Source: Comamonas sp. SCN 67-35 | GTDB lineage: Bacteria > Pseudomonadota > Gammaproteobacteria > Burkholderiales > Burkholderiaceae_C | Length of the DNA: 64,000 nt | Reading direction: 5' to 3' | NCBI GenBank assembly: GCA_001725255.1 | Contig: MEFV01000013.1 | Location: 1 to 64,000 of the forward strand | Shown here: piece after piece, positions 56,275 to 64,000 of the stretch | Numbering within the stretch: position 1 is the first letter of the stretch | Layout: every line of letters starts with the position of its first letter | The notes under the pieces: model-generated | Told to the model about the DNA's origin: nothing | Databases searched by the model: none | The model's input: the letters and a program-made list of their open reading frames with translations, nothing else | Position numbers and translations under genes: made by a program

Positions 56275-57315
56275 TCAGCGTTTCCCGGTGGGTGCGGTAG
56301 CGCCGGGTGGCGCATCGAGCGTGATCGTCACCGGCATGCCCTGGCGCAGCGCGGCGTCGCTGTCGGCTTCGTCGATGACGATGCGCAGCCGGTACACCAG
56401 GTCGGTGCGCAGGTCCGTCGTTTCCACCGTCTTGGGCGTGAATTCGGCGCGCGGCGAGATGAAGCCGATCTGGCCGCGATAGACCTTGTCCGATGCATCG
56501 CTCTTGACGTGCACCACGGTGCCGGGCGCGATGCGCCCCAGGTTCGGCTCGCCCACATAGGCGCGCACGTAGACCGGCTTGTCCAGGCTCAGGCTGTAGA
56601 CGGTGCTCTGGCTGGCCACCATGCTGCCGGGCTCACGCACGCGCGCGATGATGGTGCCGTCGCTGGGCGCGACCAGTTCGGTGTCCGCCAGGGCGGTGGT
56701 GGCTTGCGCCGCGGCGGCCTGCGCAGCGGCCAGGCGCGCCTCGGCCGCGGCGATGTCTTCCTTGCGAAAACCTTCGGAGGCCTGCGACAGGCCCGCCTTG
56801 GCCGCTTCGACACCAGCGGCTGCCTGGTCGCGCGCCGTGCGGGCGGCATCGACCGTGCGCTGGCTGCTGGCGCCCGATGCCAGCAGGCCGCTCTGGCGCT
56901 GGAAGTTGCGTTCGGTCTCGGTGGCAAGCGCCTGTGCCTTCCTGAGTGTCTCGCGCGCCTGGGTGATCTCCTGCGGGCGCAGGCCGCGGCGCAGCTTGGT
57001 CAGTTCGGCCTGCGCAACCTGCGCCTGGGCCTGCGCGGCGGCCAGGGCGTCCTTGTACGGCTGTGCGTCCAACACGGCCAGGCGCTCGCTGGCGCGGACG
57101 GCATCGCCCTCGTCGAAGGCCATCTGCAGCACGCGCCCGGGCTGGCGGAAGGCCAGCTGCACCTCGCGAATATCGACGTTGCCGTAGAGGCGCAACGTGT
57201 TTTCCTTGCCGTGGTCGCGCGATAGCCAGAACGCCAGCGCGCCACCGAGCGCGAGGATGACGACGGCGATCACGACCCAACGGGCTTTTTTGGCGGGAAG
57301 GTTTGGAGTGGTCAT
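56275..57315 (-). CDS. ybhG: HlyD-family membrane-fusion protein (YbhG-like)
   Basis: A 346-residue adaptor. It has an N-terminal anchor (WVVIAVVILALGGALAFWLS), the barrel-sandwich start GNVDIREVQLAFRQPGRVLQ, a long alpha-helical hairpin (about 85-205, very rich in Ala and Gln), then APSDGTIIARVREPGSMVAS and the beta-barrel. It connects the ABC exporter to the outer-membrane factor. It lies 27 bp after a small membrane-protein gene within the same operon. Confidence 0.92.
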   Translation of the reverse strand: MTTPNLPAKKARWVVIAVVILALGGALAFWLSRDHGKENTLRLYGNVDIREVQLAFRQPGRVLQMAFDEGDAVRASERLAVLDAQPYKDALAAAQAQAQVAQAELTKLRRGLRPQEITQARETLRKAQALATETERNFQRQSGLLASGASSQRTVDAARTARDQAAAGVEAAKAGLSQASEGFRKEDIAAAEARLAAAQAAAAQATTALADTELVAPSDGTIIARVREPGSMVASQSTVYSLSLDKPVYVRAYVGEPNLGRIAPGTVVHVKSDASDKVYRGQIGFISPRAEFTPKTVETTDLRTDLVYRLRIVIDEADSDAALRQGMPVTITLDAPPGATAPTGKR

Positions 57316-57342
57316 GGCAGGGTTTCCGCTAGAGAAAAGTAT

Positions 57343-57768
57343 TCAGTGTTCGCGCTCCGTCAACGCGTTCGCCGCTGAGCGGCGCCAGGCCAGGCTTGCG
57401 ATGCCCGCCCACACCAGGGTGCGCAGCGTCATGGCGACCGGCGTGCGGGGTTCCCAGGCACCGCCCAGAAGCACATGCACGCCGAAAGCCAGGAACACGA
57501 GTGCGGTCGCTGCTGCGATGGCCAGCGCCAGCCAGGCGGCCCAGCGCCGGCGCAGCCACAGGCCGACGCCCGCGACGACGTAGGCGAACCCGGCCAGAAA
57601 ATTGAACCAGAGCACGAAGGGCACGTAGTGGCCGGCGGCCTGACGCGCCGCGCCGTCGAAGAACAGCACTGCACCGCCTTCCCGAAGCGTGAGCAGGCCG
57701 AAGCCGATGGCCAGCAAGGAGAGCAGCCAGTCCCAGATGGCGCGCTGCGGGGGGGTGGTTGTCTTCAT
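57343..57768 (-). CDS. Hypothetical four-helix membrane protein
   Basis: A 141-residue protein with four predicted helices, for example AIWDWLLSLLAIGFGLLTLR and VPFVLWFNFLAGFAYVVAGV. No family is recognised with confidence. Its start overlaps the tetR stop by 4 bp and the adaptor gene follows closely, so it is expressed with the exporter. It may be an accessory of that system. Confidence 0.7.
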   Translation of the reverse strand: MKTTTPPQRAIWDWLLSLLAIGFGLLTLREGGAVLFFDGAARQAAGHYVPFVLWFNFLAGFAYVVAGVGLWLRRRWAAWLALAIAAATALVFLAFGVHVLLGGAWEPRTPVAMTLRTLVWAGIASLAWRRSAANALTEREH

Positions 57769-58373
57769 GGCCGTTGCGTGATGCCACGCAGGTAGATGGC
57801 GAACACGGCGGGCGCATCACGGCTGATGCGACCCACCTTACCTGCCAGCAGCGACTGCATGACCAGTCCCTGGATCGTTCCGATGAACAGCACGGCGGCG
57901 GCATTCACGTCCAGATCCGCGTCCAGCTCGCCCTGCGCCTTGCCCGCCTCCATCACGCGGCGCAGGCGCTGCTCGTACTGGCGCAGCAGGGTCTGCACCA
58001 TGCGCTTGGCGAGCGTTTCGCCGGAGCGCTGCAGCTCTCCCAACAGGATGCGCGGCACGCCCGGGTGCCTGGCCACGAAGTCGATATGCGTCATGAACAT
58101 GGCTTCGAGCGCCGCGGCAGGCGAGGCGGCGCCCTCGGCGGCCTTGTCCAGGCGGACCAGCAGGCGCTCGCCGACCCAGGTCATCGTTGCCCCCAGGATT
58201 GCGTCCTTGGTGGGAAAGTGACGGAACAGCGCGCCCTGCGTCAAGCCCATGCGATCGGCAATGGCCGTGGTCGTGATTTCGGCAGGATTCTGTTCTGCCG
58301 CCAGATCGACCACAGCTTGTACCGTGGCCGCGCGCCGCTCTTCAGCGGACAGGTACTGAGGACGTTCACTCAC
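57765..58373 (-). CDS. TetR-family repressor (CecR/YbiH-like)
   Basis: A 202-residue regulator. The N-terminal helix-turn-helix reads ITTTAIADRMGLTQGALFRHF, and the C-terminal ligand-binding domain resembles CecR (YbiH), which controls ybhGFSR in E. coli. The GTG at 58373 is used as start because the open frame upstream offers only TTG (58403), which falls inside a probable operator. It heads the exporter operon and is divergent from phaC. Confidence 0.87.
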   Translation of the reverse strand: MSERPQYLSAEERRAATVQAVVDLAAEQNPAEITTTAIADRMGLTQGALFRHFPTKDAILGATMTWVGERLLVRLDKAAEGAASPAAALEAMFMTHIDFVARHPGVPRILLGELQRSGETLAKRMVQTLLRQYEQRLRRVMEAGKAQGELDADLDVNAAAVLFIGTIQGLVMQSLLAGKVGRISRDAPAVFAIYLRGITQRP

Positions 58374-58394
58374 CGTTCCAACCCCATAAAAGTA

Positions 58395-58408
58395 AGTAAC
58401 CAATCACT
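58395..58408. promoter_or_regulatory. Candidate TetR operator at the tetR promoter
   Basis: AGTAA-N4-TCACT is a pseudo-palindrome (half-sites AGTAA and AGTGA) directly upstream of tetR. The same 14-bp pattern recurs at 58603-58616 in front of phaC. Position suits autorepression. Confidence 0.5.
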
Positions 58409-58602
58409 ATCCTAGCACGCAAAATACCGGGATGACAAGAACGCAAGCCCGGTTCATCGGCATGGGAGGGCAGGGCCCTTGTCCAGCCATGGCTCATGGC
58501 CCGTGACCGGCTGAACTTCGCGAGCCTCGGGGGGCACAAACGTCCGCGGACATTCGACCAGGGTTGCTTTTTGCTTGCTTCTTTTCCTGCAAAGGATAAG
58601 AT

Positions 58603-58629
58603 AGTAATAAGTCACTTTCAAATTGAAAG
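58603..58629. promoter_or_regulatory. phaC promoter motifs: second AGTAA-N4-TCACT and CTTTCAA-A-TTGAAAG palindrome
   Basis: AGTAA-N4-TCACT occurs at 58603-58616, and a perfect 7-bp inverted repeat with a one-base centre (CTTTCAA-A-TTGAAAG) at 58615-58629. Both end just before the phaC start at 58637. They would block transcription or translation start if bound. A GAAG site before the ATG is weak. Confidence 0.45.
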
Positions 58630-58636
58630 ACCGAAG

Positions 58637-60400
58637 ATGAACGCTCTTGCCACGCCCGACAGGCCCGCGCCGCAACCGTCCGAAGCCTGTCGCACCGATA
58701 CCCTCGATACGCTTGTGAACGCCTGGCGGGCCCGCAGCACGGGCGGCTTGTCACCTGCGGCCGGTATGCTGGCCTGGTACGACTGGGCGCTGCACCTGAG
58801 TCTTTCACCGGGCAAACAGCGCAGCCTGATCGAAAAGGGATGGCACAAGCAGCAACGGCTCGCGCGCTACACCATGCAGGCCACGGGCGCGCACCATTGC
58901 CCGGCGTGCATCGAGCCACTGGAGCAGGATCGGCGCTTCGCGGCACCCGCCTGGCAACGGTGGCCGTTCAACGTGATCCACCAGGCCTTCCTGCTGCAGC
59001 AGCAGTGGTGGCACAACGCCACCACCGACGTGCGCGGCGTGTCGCGCCATCACGAGAAGATGGTGACTTTCGCCGGCCGGCAGTGGCTGGACATGTGGTC
59101 GCCCTCGAACTTCATCTGGACCAACCCCGAAGTGCTGGATGCGATCCGGGCCAGCGGCGGCGCCAATCTGTGGCACGGTGCCATGAACTTCCTTGACGAT
59201 GCGCGGCGTCTCGCGCTGGACGAAGCCCCGGCCGGGGTCGAAGGCTTCGAGGTCGGCAAGGACGTGGCGGTCACGCCCGGAAAGGTGGTGTTTCGCAACC
59301 ACCTGATCGAGCTGATCCAGTACACCCCCACGACGCCCGACGTGCATGCCGAGCCGGTGCTGATCGTGCCCTCCTGGATCATGAAGTACTACATCCTCGA
59401 CCTGTCGCCGCAGAACTCCATGGTGAAGTACCTGGTCGAACAGGGGCATACGGTGTTCATCATCTCCTGGAAGAACCCGACGGCGGCCGATCGCGATCTC
59501 GGCCTGGAGGATTACCGCCGGCTCGGAGTCATGGATGCGCTGGATACGGTCACGGCCATCGTGCCCGGGCGCAAGGTACAGGCGGTCGGCTATTGCCTGG
59601 GCGGCACCCTGCTGACGATTGCCGCCGCCGCGATGGCGCGCGATGGCGACGCGCGGCTGCAAAGCCTGACGCTGCTGGCGTCGGAGACCGATTTCCACGA
59701 ATCGGGCGAGATCGCGCTGTTCATCGACGAGAGCCAACTGGCCTGGCTGGAGGCCGGAATGTGGGACAAGGGCTATCTCGACGGCAAGCAAATGGCCGGT
59801 GCGTTCCAGATGCTCAACTCGCGCGACCTGATCTGGTCGCGCCGGGTGCGCGAATACCTGCTGGGAGAGCGGCAGGCGTTCAATGACCTGATGGCCTGGA
59901 ACGCCGACGTGACCCGCATGCCGTACCGCATGCACAGCGAATACCTGCGGCGCCTGTACCTGGACAACGATCTGGCCGAGGGGCGCTACCGCGTCGGTGG
60001 CAAGCCGGTGGCGATCGCCGACATCGAGGTGCCCATGTTCATCGTCGGCACGGTGCGCGACCACGTTGCTCCCTGGCCTTCCGTGTACAAGATGCATCTG
60101 CTCAGTGATGCCGAGCTGACCTTCGTGCTGACCAGTGGCGGGCACAACGCCGGGGTGGTCAGCGAGCCGGGGCATCCGCGGCGCAGCTTCCAGATCGCCA
60201 CCCGCGCCCCTGGCGATCGCTATGTCGATCCGCAGCAGTGGCGCGCCGAGACGCCGCTGAAGGAAGGCTCCTGGTGGCCAGCCTGGCAGCAGTGGCTGGC
60301 GCAGCGCTCGGCCGGGCGCGTGGCGCCGCCTGCGATGGGCCTGCGCGGCGCGCATGCACCGCTTGGCGATGCGCCTGGAACCTACGTGAAGATGAGGTGA
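58637..60400 (+). CDS. phaC: Poly(3-hydroxyalkanoate) synthase
   Basis: A 587-residue polymerase of alpha/beta-hydrolase fold. The lipase-like box GYCLGG holds catalytic C320. The other members of the triad are D475 (GTVRDHVAPW) and H503 (SGGHNAG). The N-terminal PhaC_N domain includes PFNVIHQAFLLQQQWW and FAGRQWLDMWSPSNF. Length and sequence suit class I-like synthases that use short 3-hydroxyacyl-CoA. It is first of the phaC-phasin-phaB group; phaA (thiolase) is not in the window. Confidence 0.95.
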   Translation: MNALATPDRPAPQPSEACRTDTLDTLVNAWRARSTGGLSPAAGMLAWYDWALHLSLSPGKQRSLIEKGWHKQQRLARYTMQATGAHHCPACIEPLEQDRRFAAPAWQRWPFNVIHQAFLLQQQWWHNATTDVRGVSRHHEKMVTFAGRQWLDMWSPSNFIWTNPEVLDAIRASGGANLWHGAMNFLDDARRLALDEAPAGVEGFEVGKDVAVTPGKVVFRNHLIELIQYTPTTPDVHAEPVLIVPSWIMKYYILDLSPQNSMVKYLVEQGHTVFIISWKNPTAADRDLGLEDYRRLGVMDALDTVTAIVPGRKVQAVGYCLGGTLLTIAAAAMARDGDARLQSLTLLASETDFHESGEIALFIDESQLAWLEAGMWDKGYLDGKQMAGAFQMLNSRDLIWSRRVREYLLGERQAFNDLMAWNADVTRMPYRMHSEYLRRLYLDNDLAEGRYRVGGKPVAIADIEVPMFIVGTVRDHVAPWPSVYKMHLLSDAELTFVLTSGGHNAGVVSEPGHPRRSFQIATRAPGDRYVDPQQWRAETPLKEGSWWPAWQQWLAQRSAGRVAPPAMGLRGAHAPLGDAPGTYVKMR

Positions 60401-60508
60401 CGCGACCCCTGTGGTGGACTCAAATCCGCCGCGATTCAACTGGACCATCCGGCAAGGCATGGCCCAGACCCGCCCCGGTGGGGCATACCATGACCGTGGA
60501 GTACTGCC

Positions 60509-60952
60509 GTGAACGACGAATTGCCCATCCATCTCTACAAGGCCAATGCCGAGCTGCAGCTACGGGTCACGCGCCTGCTGCAGGAAAGCGGCCATCGCTG
60601 GATCGAAGCGATGCAACAACTGAGCGCCGATGGTGTGCTGGAGACGACCTCCCGCATACAAGGGCTGCAACAGGCGGCCGACTGGCAGGCGCTCGCCACC
60701 CTGCCATCCGATGTGTTCTGGCGCCTGTGCCAGGGACGCATGGGTGACGCCCAGGCGGTCGGTCAGGTGGCCGTCAAGAGCCAGACCGCCTTTGCCGATG
60801 GCCTGCGCCAGGCGCTCGCTGACTGGCAGGAATCTGTCTCGAAAGCGTTGGGCTCAAACGCCGAAGCGCCCTCTGTCGCCCAGCTTTTTCAGCAGTGGAC
60901 GCAGCCCCCAGCCGCATCTGCCGCTGCCTCGCCGCGCAAGGCCAGGACGTGA
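60509..60952 (+). CDS. Phasin-like granule-associated protein
   Basis: A 147-residue, mostly helical protein starting at GTG. The regularly spaced heptads (ANAELQLRVTRLLQESGHRW ... VAVKSQTAFADGLRQALADW) and a Pro/Ala tail with basic end (AAASPRKART) are typical of phasins, which coat PHA granules. Identification rests on helicity and on position between phaC and phaB. The 108-bp gap before it holds nothing else. Confidence 0.75.
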   Translation: MNDELPIHLYKANAELQLRVTRLLQESGHRWIEAMQQLSADGVLETTSRIQGLQQAADWQALATLPSDVFWRLCQGRMGDAQAVGQVAVKSQTAFADGLRQALADWQESVSKALGSNAEAPSVAQLFQQWTQPPAASAAASPRKART

Positions 60953-60962
60953 GGAACCCGCC

Positions 60963-61709
60963 ATGACATCTTCCCAAAGAACGGCGCTGGTCACCGGAGG
61001 CAATCGGGGGCTGGGCGCCGCCATCGCGCGCGCCCTGCACGATGCCGGCCACGGCGTGATCGTTGCGCACACGCCAGGCAACACCAAGATTGGCCCATGG
61101 CAGCGCGAGCAGGCGGCGCAGGGCTACACCTTCACCGCCTACGAAGTCGATGTGTCCGATTACGAATCGGCACAGGAGATGGCGCGGCGCATCCACGCCG
61201 ATGGCCACCGGATCGACATCCTGGTGAACAACGCCGGCATCACGCGCGACGCCACGCTGCGCAAGCTCGACAAGGCGGGTTGGGACGCCGTGCTGCGCAC
61301 CAACCTGGACTCGATGTTCAACGTCACCAAGCCGTTCCTCGATCCGATGGTGGAGTGCGGCTGGGGGCGCATCGTCAACATCTCGTCGATCAACGGCAGC
61401 AAAGGCCAGTTCGGGCAGACCAACTATTCGGCGGCCAAGGCCGGCGTCCATGGGTTCACCAAGGCGCTGGCGCAGGAGGTGGCGCGCAAGGGCGTGACCG
61501 TGAACACCGTCTCACCGGGCTATCTGGCCACCGAGATGGTGATGGCGGTGCGCGAGGATGTGCGCCAGAAGATCATCGACGCGATTCCAGTCGGCCGCCT
61601 CGGGCAGCCCGAAGAGATTGCCGCGCTGGTGGCTTTCATCGTGAGCGATGCCGCCGCCTACATGACCGGCAGCAACGTGGCCATGAACGGTGGCCAGCAC
61701 ATGTACTGA
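60963..61709 (+). CDS. phaB: Acetoacetyl-CoA reductase
   Basis: A 248-residue short-chain dehydrogenase making (R)-3-hydroxybutyryl-CoA with NADPH for the PHA synthase. The cofactor loop is TGGNRGLG (11-18). Catalytic residues are N114, S142, Y155 and K159 (NYSAAKAG). PhaB-type features include VNNAGITRD, MFNVTKPFLDPM and the closing MNGGQHMY. It lies 10 bp after the phasin-like gene, so the three genes probably form one operon. Confidence 0.93.
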   Translation: MTSSQRTALVTGGNRGLGAAIARALHDAGHGVIVAHTPGNTKIGPWQREQAAQGYTFTAYEVDVSDYESAQEMARRIHADGHRIDILVNNAGITRDATLRKLDKAGWDAVLRTNLDSMFNVTKPFLDPMVECGWGRIVNISSINGSKGQFGQTNYSAAKAGVHGFTKALAQEVARKGVTVNTVSPGYLATEMVMAVREDVRQKIIDAIPVGRLGQPEEIAALVAFIVSDAAAYMTGSNVAMNGGQHMY

Positions 61710-61737
61710 TCTGTCGGCACGCCGCCGGCCAGCGCAC

Positions 61738-62010
61738 TCAGAGCGTGAATTCCTTGCCCACGGCCTCGTCCGGCACGCGCTTGTGCGTGCCGTCGCAGTG
61801 GGGCGCGTTGTGCGTCTGCTTGCAGCGGCACAGCCATGCCTCGCCGGTCTCCTTGGCCGTGAAGGCCAGCGGAGTGATGCCGGTGCCGTGGTGAGAGCCA
61901 TCGCAGAAGGGCTGGCTGCGCGAGCGCCCGCAGCGGCACCAATGGTAGGTTTTGTCGGCTTCCAGTTGAACGCGGATGGGCGAATTCGCCGCGACGATGG
62001 GCAGGGCCAT
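61738..62010 (-). CDS. Double CDGSH iron-sulfur protein
   Basis: A 90-residue protein with two CDGSH motifs, [18 protein letters not shown] and [18 protein letters not shown]. Each provides three Cys and one His for a 2Fe-2S cluster. This is the small tandem (class 3, mitoNEET-related) type. AAGGAG just before the ATG of [10 protein letters not shown] fixes the start. It converges on phaB and is divergent from tpm. The cellular role is unknown. Confidence 0.9.
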   Translation of the reverse strand: MALPIVAANSPIRVQLEADKTYHWCRCGRSRSQPFCDGSHHGTGITPLAFTAKETGEAWLCRCKQTHNAPHCDGTHKRVPDEAVGKEFTL

Positions 62011-62150
62011 GAAGTCTCCTTGATTCAAAATCCAGCCCCGTCATCTTGCCAAGTTTTCGCCTATCGTGCCAAGGTGCCCGTCAAACGCAGACGAGCCGCA
62101 CAGGCACGGGGATTCATTACACTGGCCGTTTTGGCAATCGCGTATCGACC

Positions 62151-62807
62151 ATGGAACAGGCGTTCTGGCTGCAGCACTGGCGCGAGGGGCGCATCGGCTT
62201 TCATCAATCGAAGGTGCTGCCACTGCTGCAAAAGCACTGGCCCGCGCTCGCGCTCGAGCCGGGAAGTCGCGTGTTCGTGCCGCTGGCGGGAAAGACGCTG
62301 GACATGGCATGGCTGGCGCAGCAGGGGCATCGCATTCTCGCGGTGGAGCTTTCGCCGCTGGCGGTGCAGCAGTTTTTCGCCGAGCACGGCTGGACACCCA
62401 GAACCTGGTCGTCGCGTTACGGCACGCACTACGGCACGTTGCAGATCGAGGTGATCTGCGGCGATGCCTTCGGGCTGGATGCGCAGGTGCTGGCCGACTG
62501 CGTGGCCGTTTATGACCGCGCGGCGCTGGTGGCGTTGCCGCCTTCCATGCGCCAGACCTACGTGCATGAGCTCATGGCGCGCCTGCCCTCGGGTTGCCGC
62601 GGACTGCTGGTGACACTGGAATACCCGCAGCACGAGATGCAGGGGCCGCCGTTTTCCGTGCCTCAGGCCGAAGTGCTGGAGCGCTATGCGCCGCATTGGG
62701 ACGTGCAGCCGCTGCAGCGGCGCGACATCCTGGCGCACGAACCGGGTTTCGCGGCGCGCGGCCTCACGCAGATGGCCACGGCGGTCTACCGCCTGCAAAG
62801 GCATTGA
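62151..62807 (+). CDS. tpm: Thiopurine S-methyltransferase
   Basis: A 218-residue SAM-dependent methyltransferase, the same length as the E. coli and Pseudomonas enzymes. Family stretches are [59 protein letters not shown] and [12 protein letters not shown]. Bacterial Tpm methylates selenium and tellurium compounds and may give tellurite tolerance. It stands alone with a lipoprotein gene 6 bp downstream. Confidence 0.95.
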   Translation: MEQAFWLQHWREGRIGFHQSKVLPLLQKHWPALALEPGSRVFVPLAGKTLDMAWLAQQGHRILAVELSPLAVQQFFAEHGWTPRTWSSRYGTHYGTLQIEVICGDAFGLDAQVLADCVAVYDRAALVALPPSMRQTYVHELMARLPSGCRGLLVTLEYPQHEMQGPPFSVPQAEVLERYAPHWDVQPLQRRDILAHEPGFAARGLTQMATAVYRLQRH

Positions 62808-62813
62808 GGGAGC

Positions 62814-63395
62814 ATGTTCATGAATCGTTCGCAGTGGATCGCCGCGGGCACCCTGTGCCTGCTGGCAGCTTGCGCCGGCCACACACCCGTGGCTCCGCAG
62901 GTCACACAGGCCAGCGCTGCGGATGGCAGCCAGACGATCACGACGGAGCCGGCCCGCCTGATCTGCGCGCAGCCGCGCTGCCCGGCGCTGAGTGCGCGCT
63001 GGAGCGACCAGCGTCCCGGGGTGGTGCAGCTCACCATCGGTTTGCCCTACCAGGCGGCGCAGGTGAGCGGCGCGGATTTTCACTTCGGGCGCGGCGAGGT
63101 CGTGCGGCTGCGCGTGCCCTCTACCGGCGCGCCAGCGGCGCGGGCGGGCTACCCCGAGACCACGTTCGACGTGCCGCTGTCGCTGATCGACTCCGTGGCC
63201 TACAAGACGGATGGATGGCTGCGCGTGACGACGGACGATGGTCGGTTCGTGGACGAGACCATCCAGACCGGCGAGATGCAAGGCGATGTGGTGGACGCCA
63301 TGCGCGAATTTCTGCGCGTCGTGGATGCCGCCGCGGGCAAACCGAAGGACGAGCGCACCAAGGGGCGCAGCGGCCTGTTCGATCTGCTCAAGTAG
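62814..63395 (+). CDS. Hypothetical lipoprotein
   Basis: A 193-residue protein with a lipoprotein signal (LCLLAAC, Cys at about residue 20; a second ATG at 62820 is also possible). The mature part contains a CAQPRC pair and a beta-rich region with PGVVQLTIGLPYQAAQVSGA and VPLSLIDSVAYKTDGWLRV. The tail is basic and hydrophilic. No family is recognised. It follows tpm by 6 bp and may be co-transcribed. Confidence 0.7.
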   Translation: MFMNRSQWIAAGTLCLLAACAGHTPVAPQVTQASAADGSQTITTEPARLICAQPRCPALSARWSDQRPGVVQLTIGLPYQAAQVSGADFHFGRGEVVRLRVPSTGAPAARAGYPETTFDVPLSLIDSVAYKTDGWLRVTTDDGRFVDETIQTGEMQGDVVDAMREFLRVVDAAAGKPKDERTKGRSGLFDLLK

Positions 63396-63413
63396 GCCGG
63401 CGTCCCGGCCGTC

Positions 63414-64000
63414 TCAGAGCCGCTTGACCAGCACCTGGCTCTTGCGGTCCCAGTTGTACTTGCGCTTGCGCGCGTCGGGCAGCCAGTCGGGCTCGACGGG
63501 CGAGAAACCGCGCTTCAGGAACCAGTGCATGGTGCGCGTGGTGAGCACGAAGATGCTGGCCAGACCCATGTCGCGCGCGCGCTGCTCGATGCGCTTGAGC
63601 AGCTTTTCGCCGTCGCCCGTGCCCTGGCTGTCGGGCGAGACGGTGAGCGCGGCCATTTCAGCGGTCTTCTGCTCGGGGTAGGGGTAGAGCGCGGCGCAGC
63701 CGAAGATCACGCCGTCGTGCTCGATCACGAGGTAGCTGGAGATGTCGCGCTCGATCTCGGTGCGGTTGCGCTTGACCAGTGTGCCGTCGCGCTCGAAGGG
63801 TTCGATCAGGCGGATGATGCCGCCCACGTCGTCGATCGTGGCCTCGCGCAGCTCTTCGAGTTTTTCGTCGATCACCATGGTGCCGATGCCGTCGTGCACG
63901 TAGATCTCCAGCAGCAACGAGCCGTCGACGGAAAACGGGATGATGTGGCTGCGCTCCACGCCGTGCTCGCAGGCCTGCACGCAGCACGCGAGATAGAACG
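63414..64000 (-). CDS. argA: N-acetylglutamate synthase, C-terminal part (continues beyond the window)
   Basis: The visible 195 codons comprise the end of an amino-acid-kinase-like domain (QACEHGVERSHIIPFSVDGS, LLLEIYVHDGIGTMV) and the complete GNAT acetyltransferase domain (LREATIDDVGGIIRLIEPF, LAALTVSPDSQGTGDGEKLL-like acetyl-CoA loop, FLKRGFSPV). This is the ArgA arrangement, which makes N-acetylglutamate, the first step of arginine synthesis. The open frame runs to the window edge with no start, so the 5' end is missing. Confidence 0.9.
   Translation of the reverse strand, partial: FYLACCVQACEHGVERSHIIPFSVDGSLLLEIYVHDGIGTMVIDEKLEELREATIDDVGGIIRLIEPFERDGTLVKRNRTEIERDISSYLVIEHDGVIFGCAALYPYPEQKTAEMAALTVSPDSQGTGDGEKLLKRIEQRARDMGLASIFVLTTRTMHWFLKRGFSPVEPDWLPDARKRKYNWDRKSQVLVKRL

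Noticed and set aside
58374..58403. TTG start for the TetR regulator
   Set aside because: It adds ten unusual residues (TTG-VTYFYGVGT) and falls inside the probable operator. GTG 58373 is preferred.

Overview
The window looks like a chromosomal segment of a high-GC betaproteobacterium, most likely a member of the Comamonadaceae (Acidovorax/Alicycliphilus/Diaphorobacter-like). This is inferred from the ETF-ubiquinone oxidoreductase and MoaA style, the proportion of DMT-family transporters, the MCP sequences, and an AGCTGCT..GCGCTT hairpin repeat that I associate with this family. No rRNA genes and no CRISPR array are visible. One tRNA gene (Asn, GTT) is present.

Layout, left to right. 0-12.5 kb is housekeeping and accessory metabolism: a DMT transporter, a three-gene ABC importer with its own internal terminator, ETF-QO, tRNA-Asn, peptide deformylase, a thioredoxin-like protein, moaA, a second DMT transporter, and an hsp20-lon pair in which lon is frameshifted. 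12.5-23.3 kb holds an SRPBCC protein and an MdtABC/MuxABC-type RND pump with its outer-membrane factor. A gene-free, highly palindromic element of about 470 bp lies between the two RND genes. 23.4-26.6 kb is a four-gene cluster with the order CuA subunit, heme-copper subunit I, SCO protein and small membrane protein. It matches the norSY-senC-orf1 (sNOR) arrangement, and subunit I lacks the usual active-site tyrosine. A GlxA-type AraC regulator follows.

27,873-39,504 is an apparently complete 11.6-kb Tn3-family transposon of the Tn4651 type. It is bounded by near-perfect inverted repeats and a 5-bp duplication (GAATG). It carries tnpA, a tnpS/tnpT tyrosine-recombinase resolution module with a dif-like core site, and five cargo genes. 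Three of these form one operon: a fused heme/FAD/2Fe-2S membrane reductase, an outer-membrane barrel and an MFS transporter. It lies downstream of a CusR/CopR-type box (ATGACAA-N2-TTGTCAT). The other two are a CusRS-like two-component system whose genes overlap the end of tnpS. The transposon landed 44 bp upstream of a chemoreceptor gene.

39.5-45.7 kb is a signalling block: MCP, CheW, MCP and a PAS-GGDEF-EAL protein. 45.8-50.6 kb has a small outer-membrane-like protein, a cytochrome c'-like protein, and a tightly overlapping MBL/beta-CASP - LOG - LpxR operon. 50.7-58.4 kb is a TetR-controlled export operon of CecR-YbhGFSR type with an outer-membrane factor. 58.6-61.7 kb is a polyhydroxyalkanoate cluster (phaC, phasin, phaB) whose promoter carries the same AGTAA-N4-TCACT motif as the tetR promoter. 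The window ends with a CDGSH protein, tpm, a lipoprotein and the 3' part of argA.
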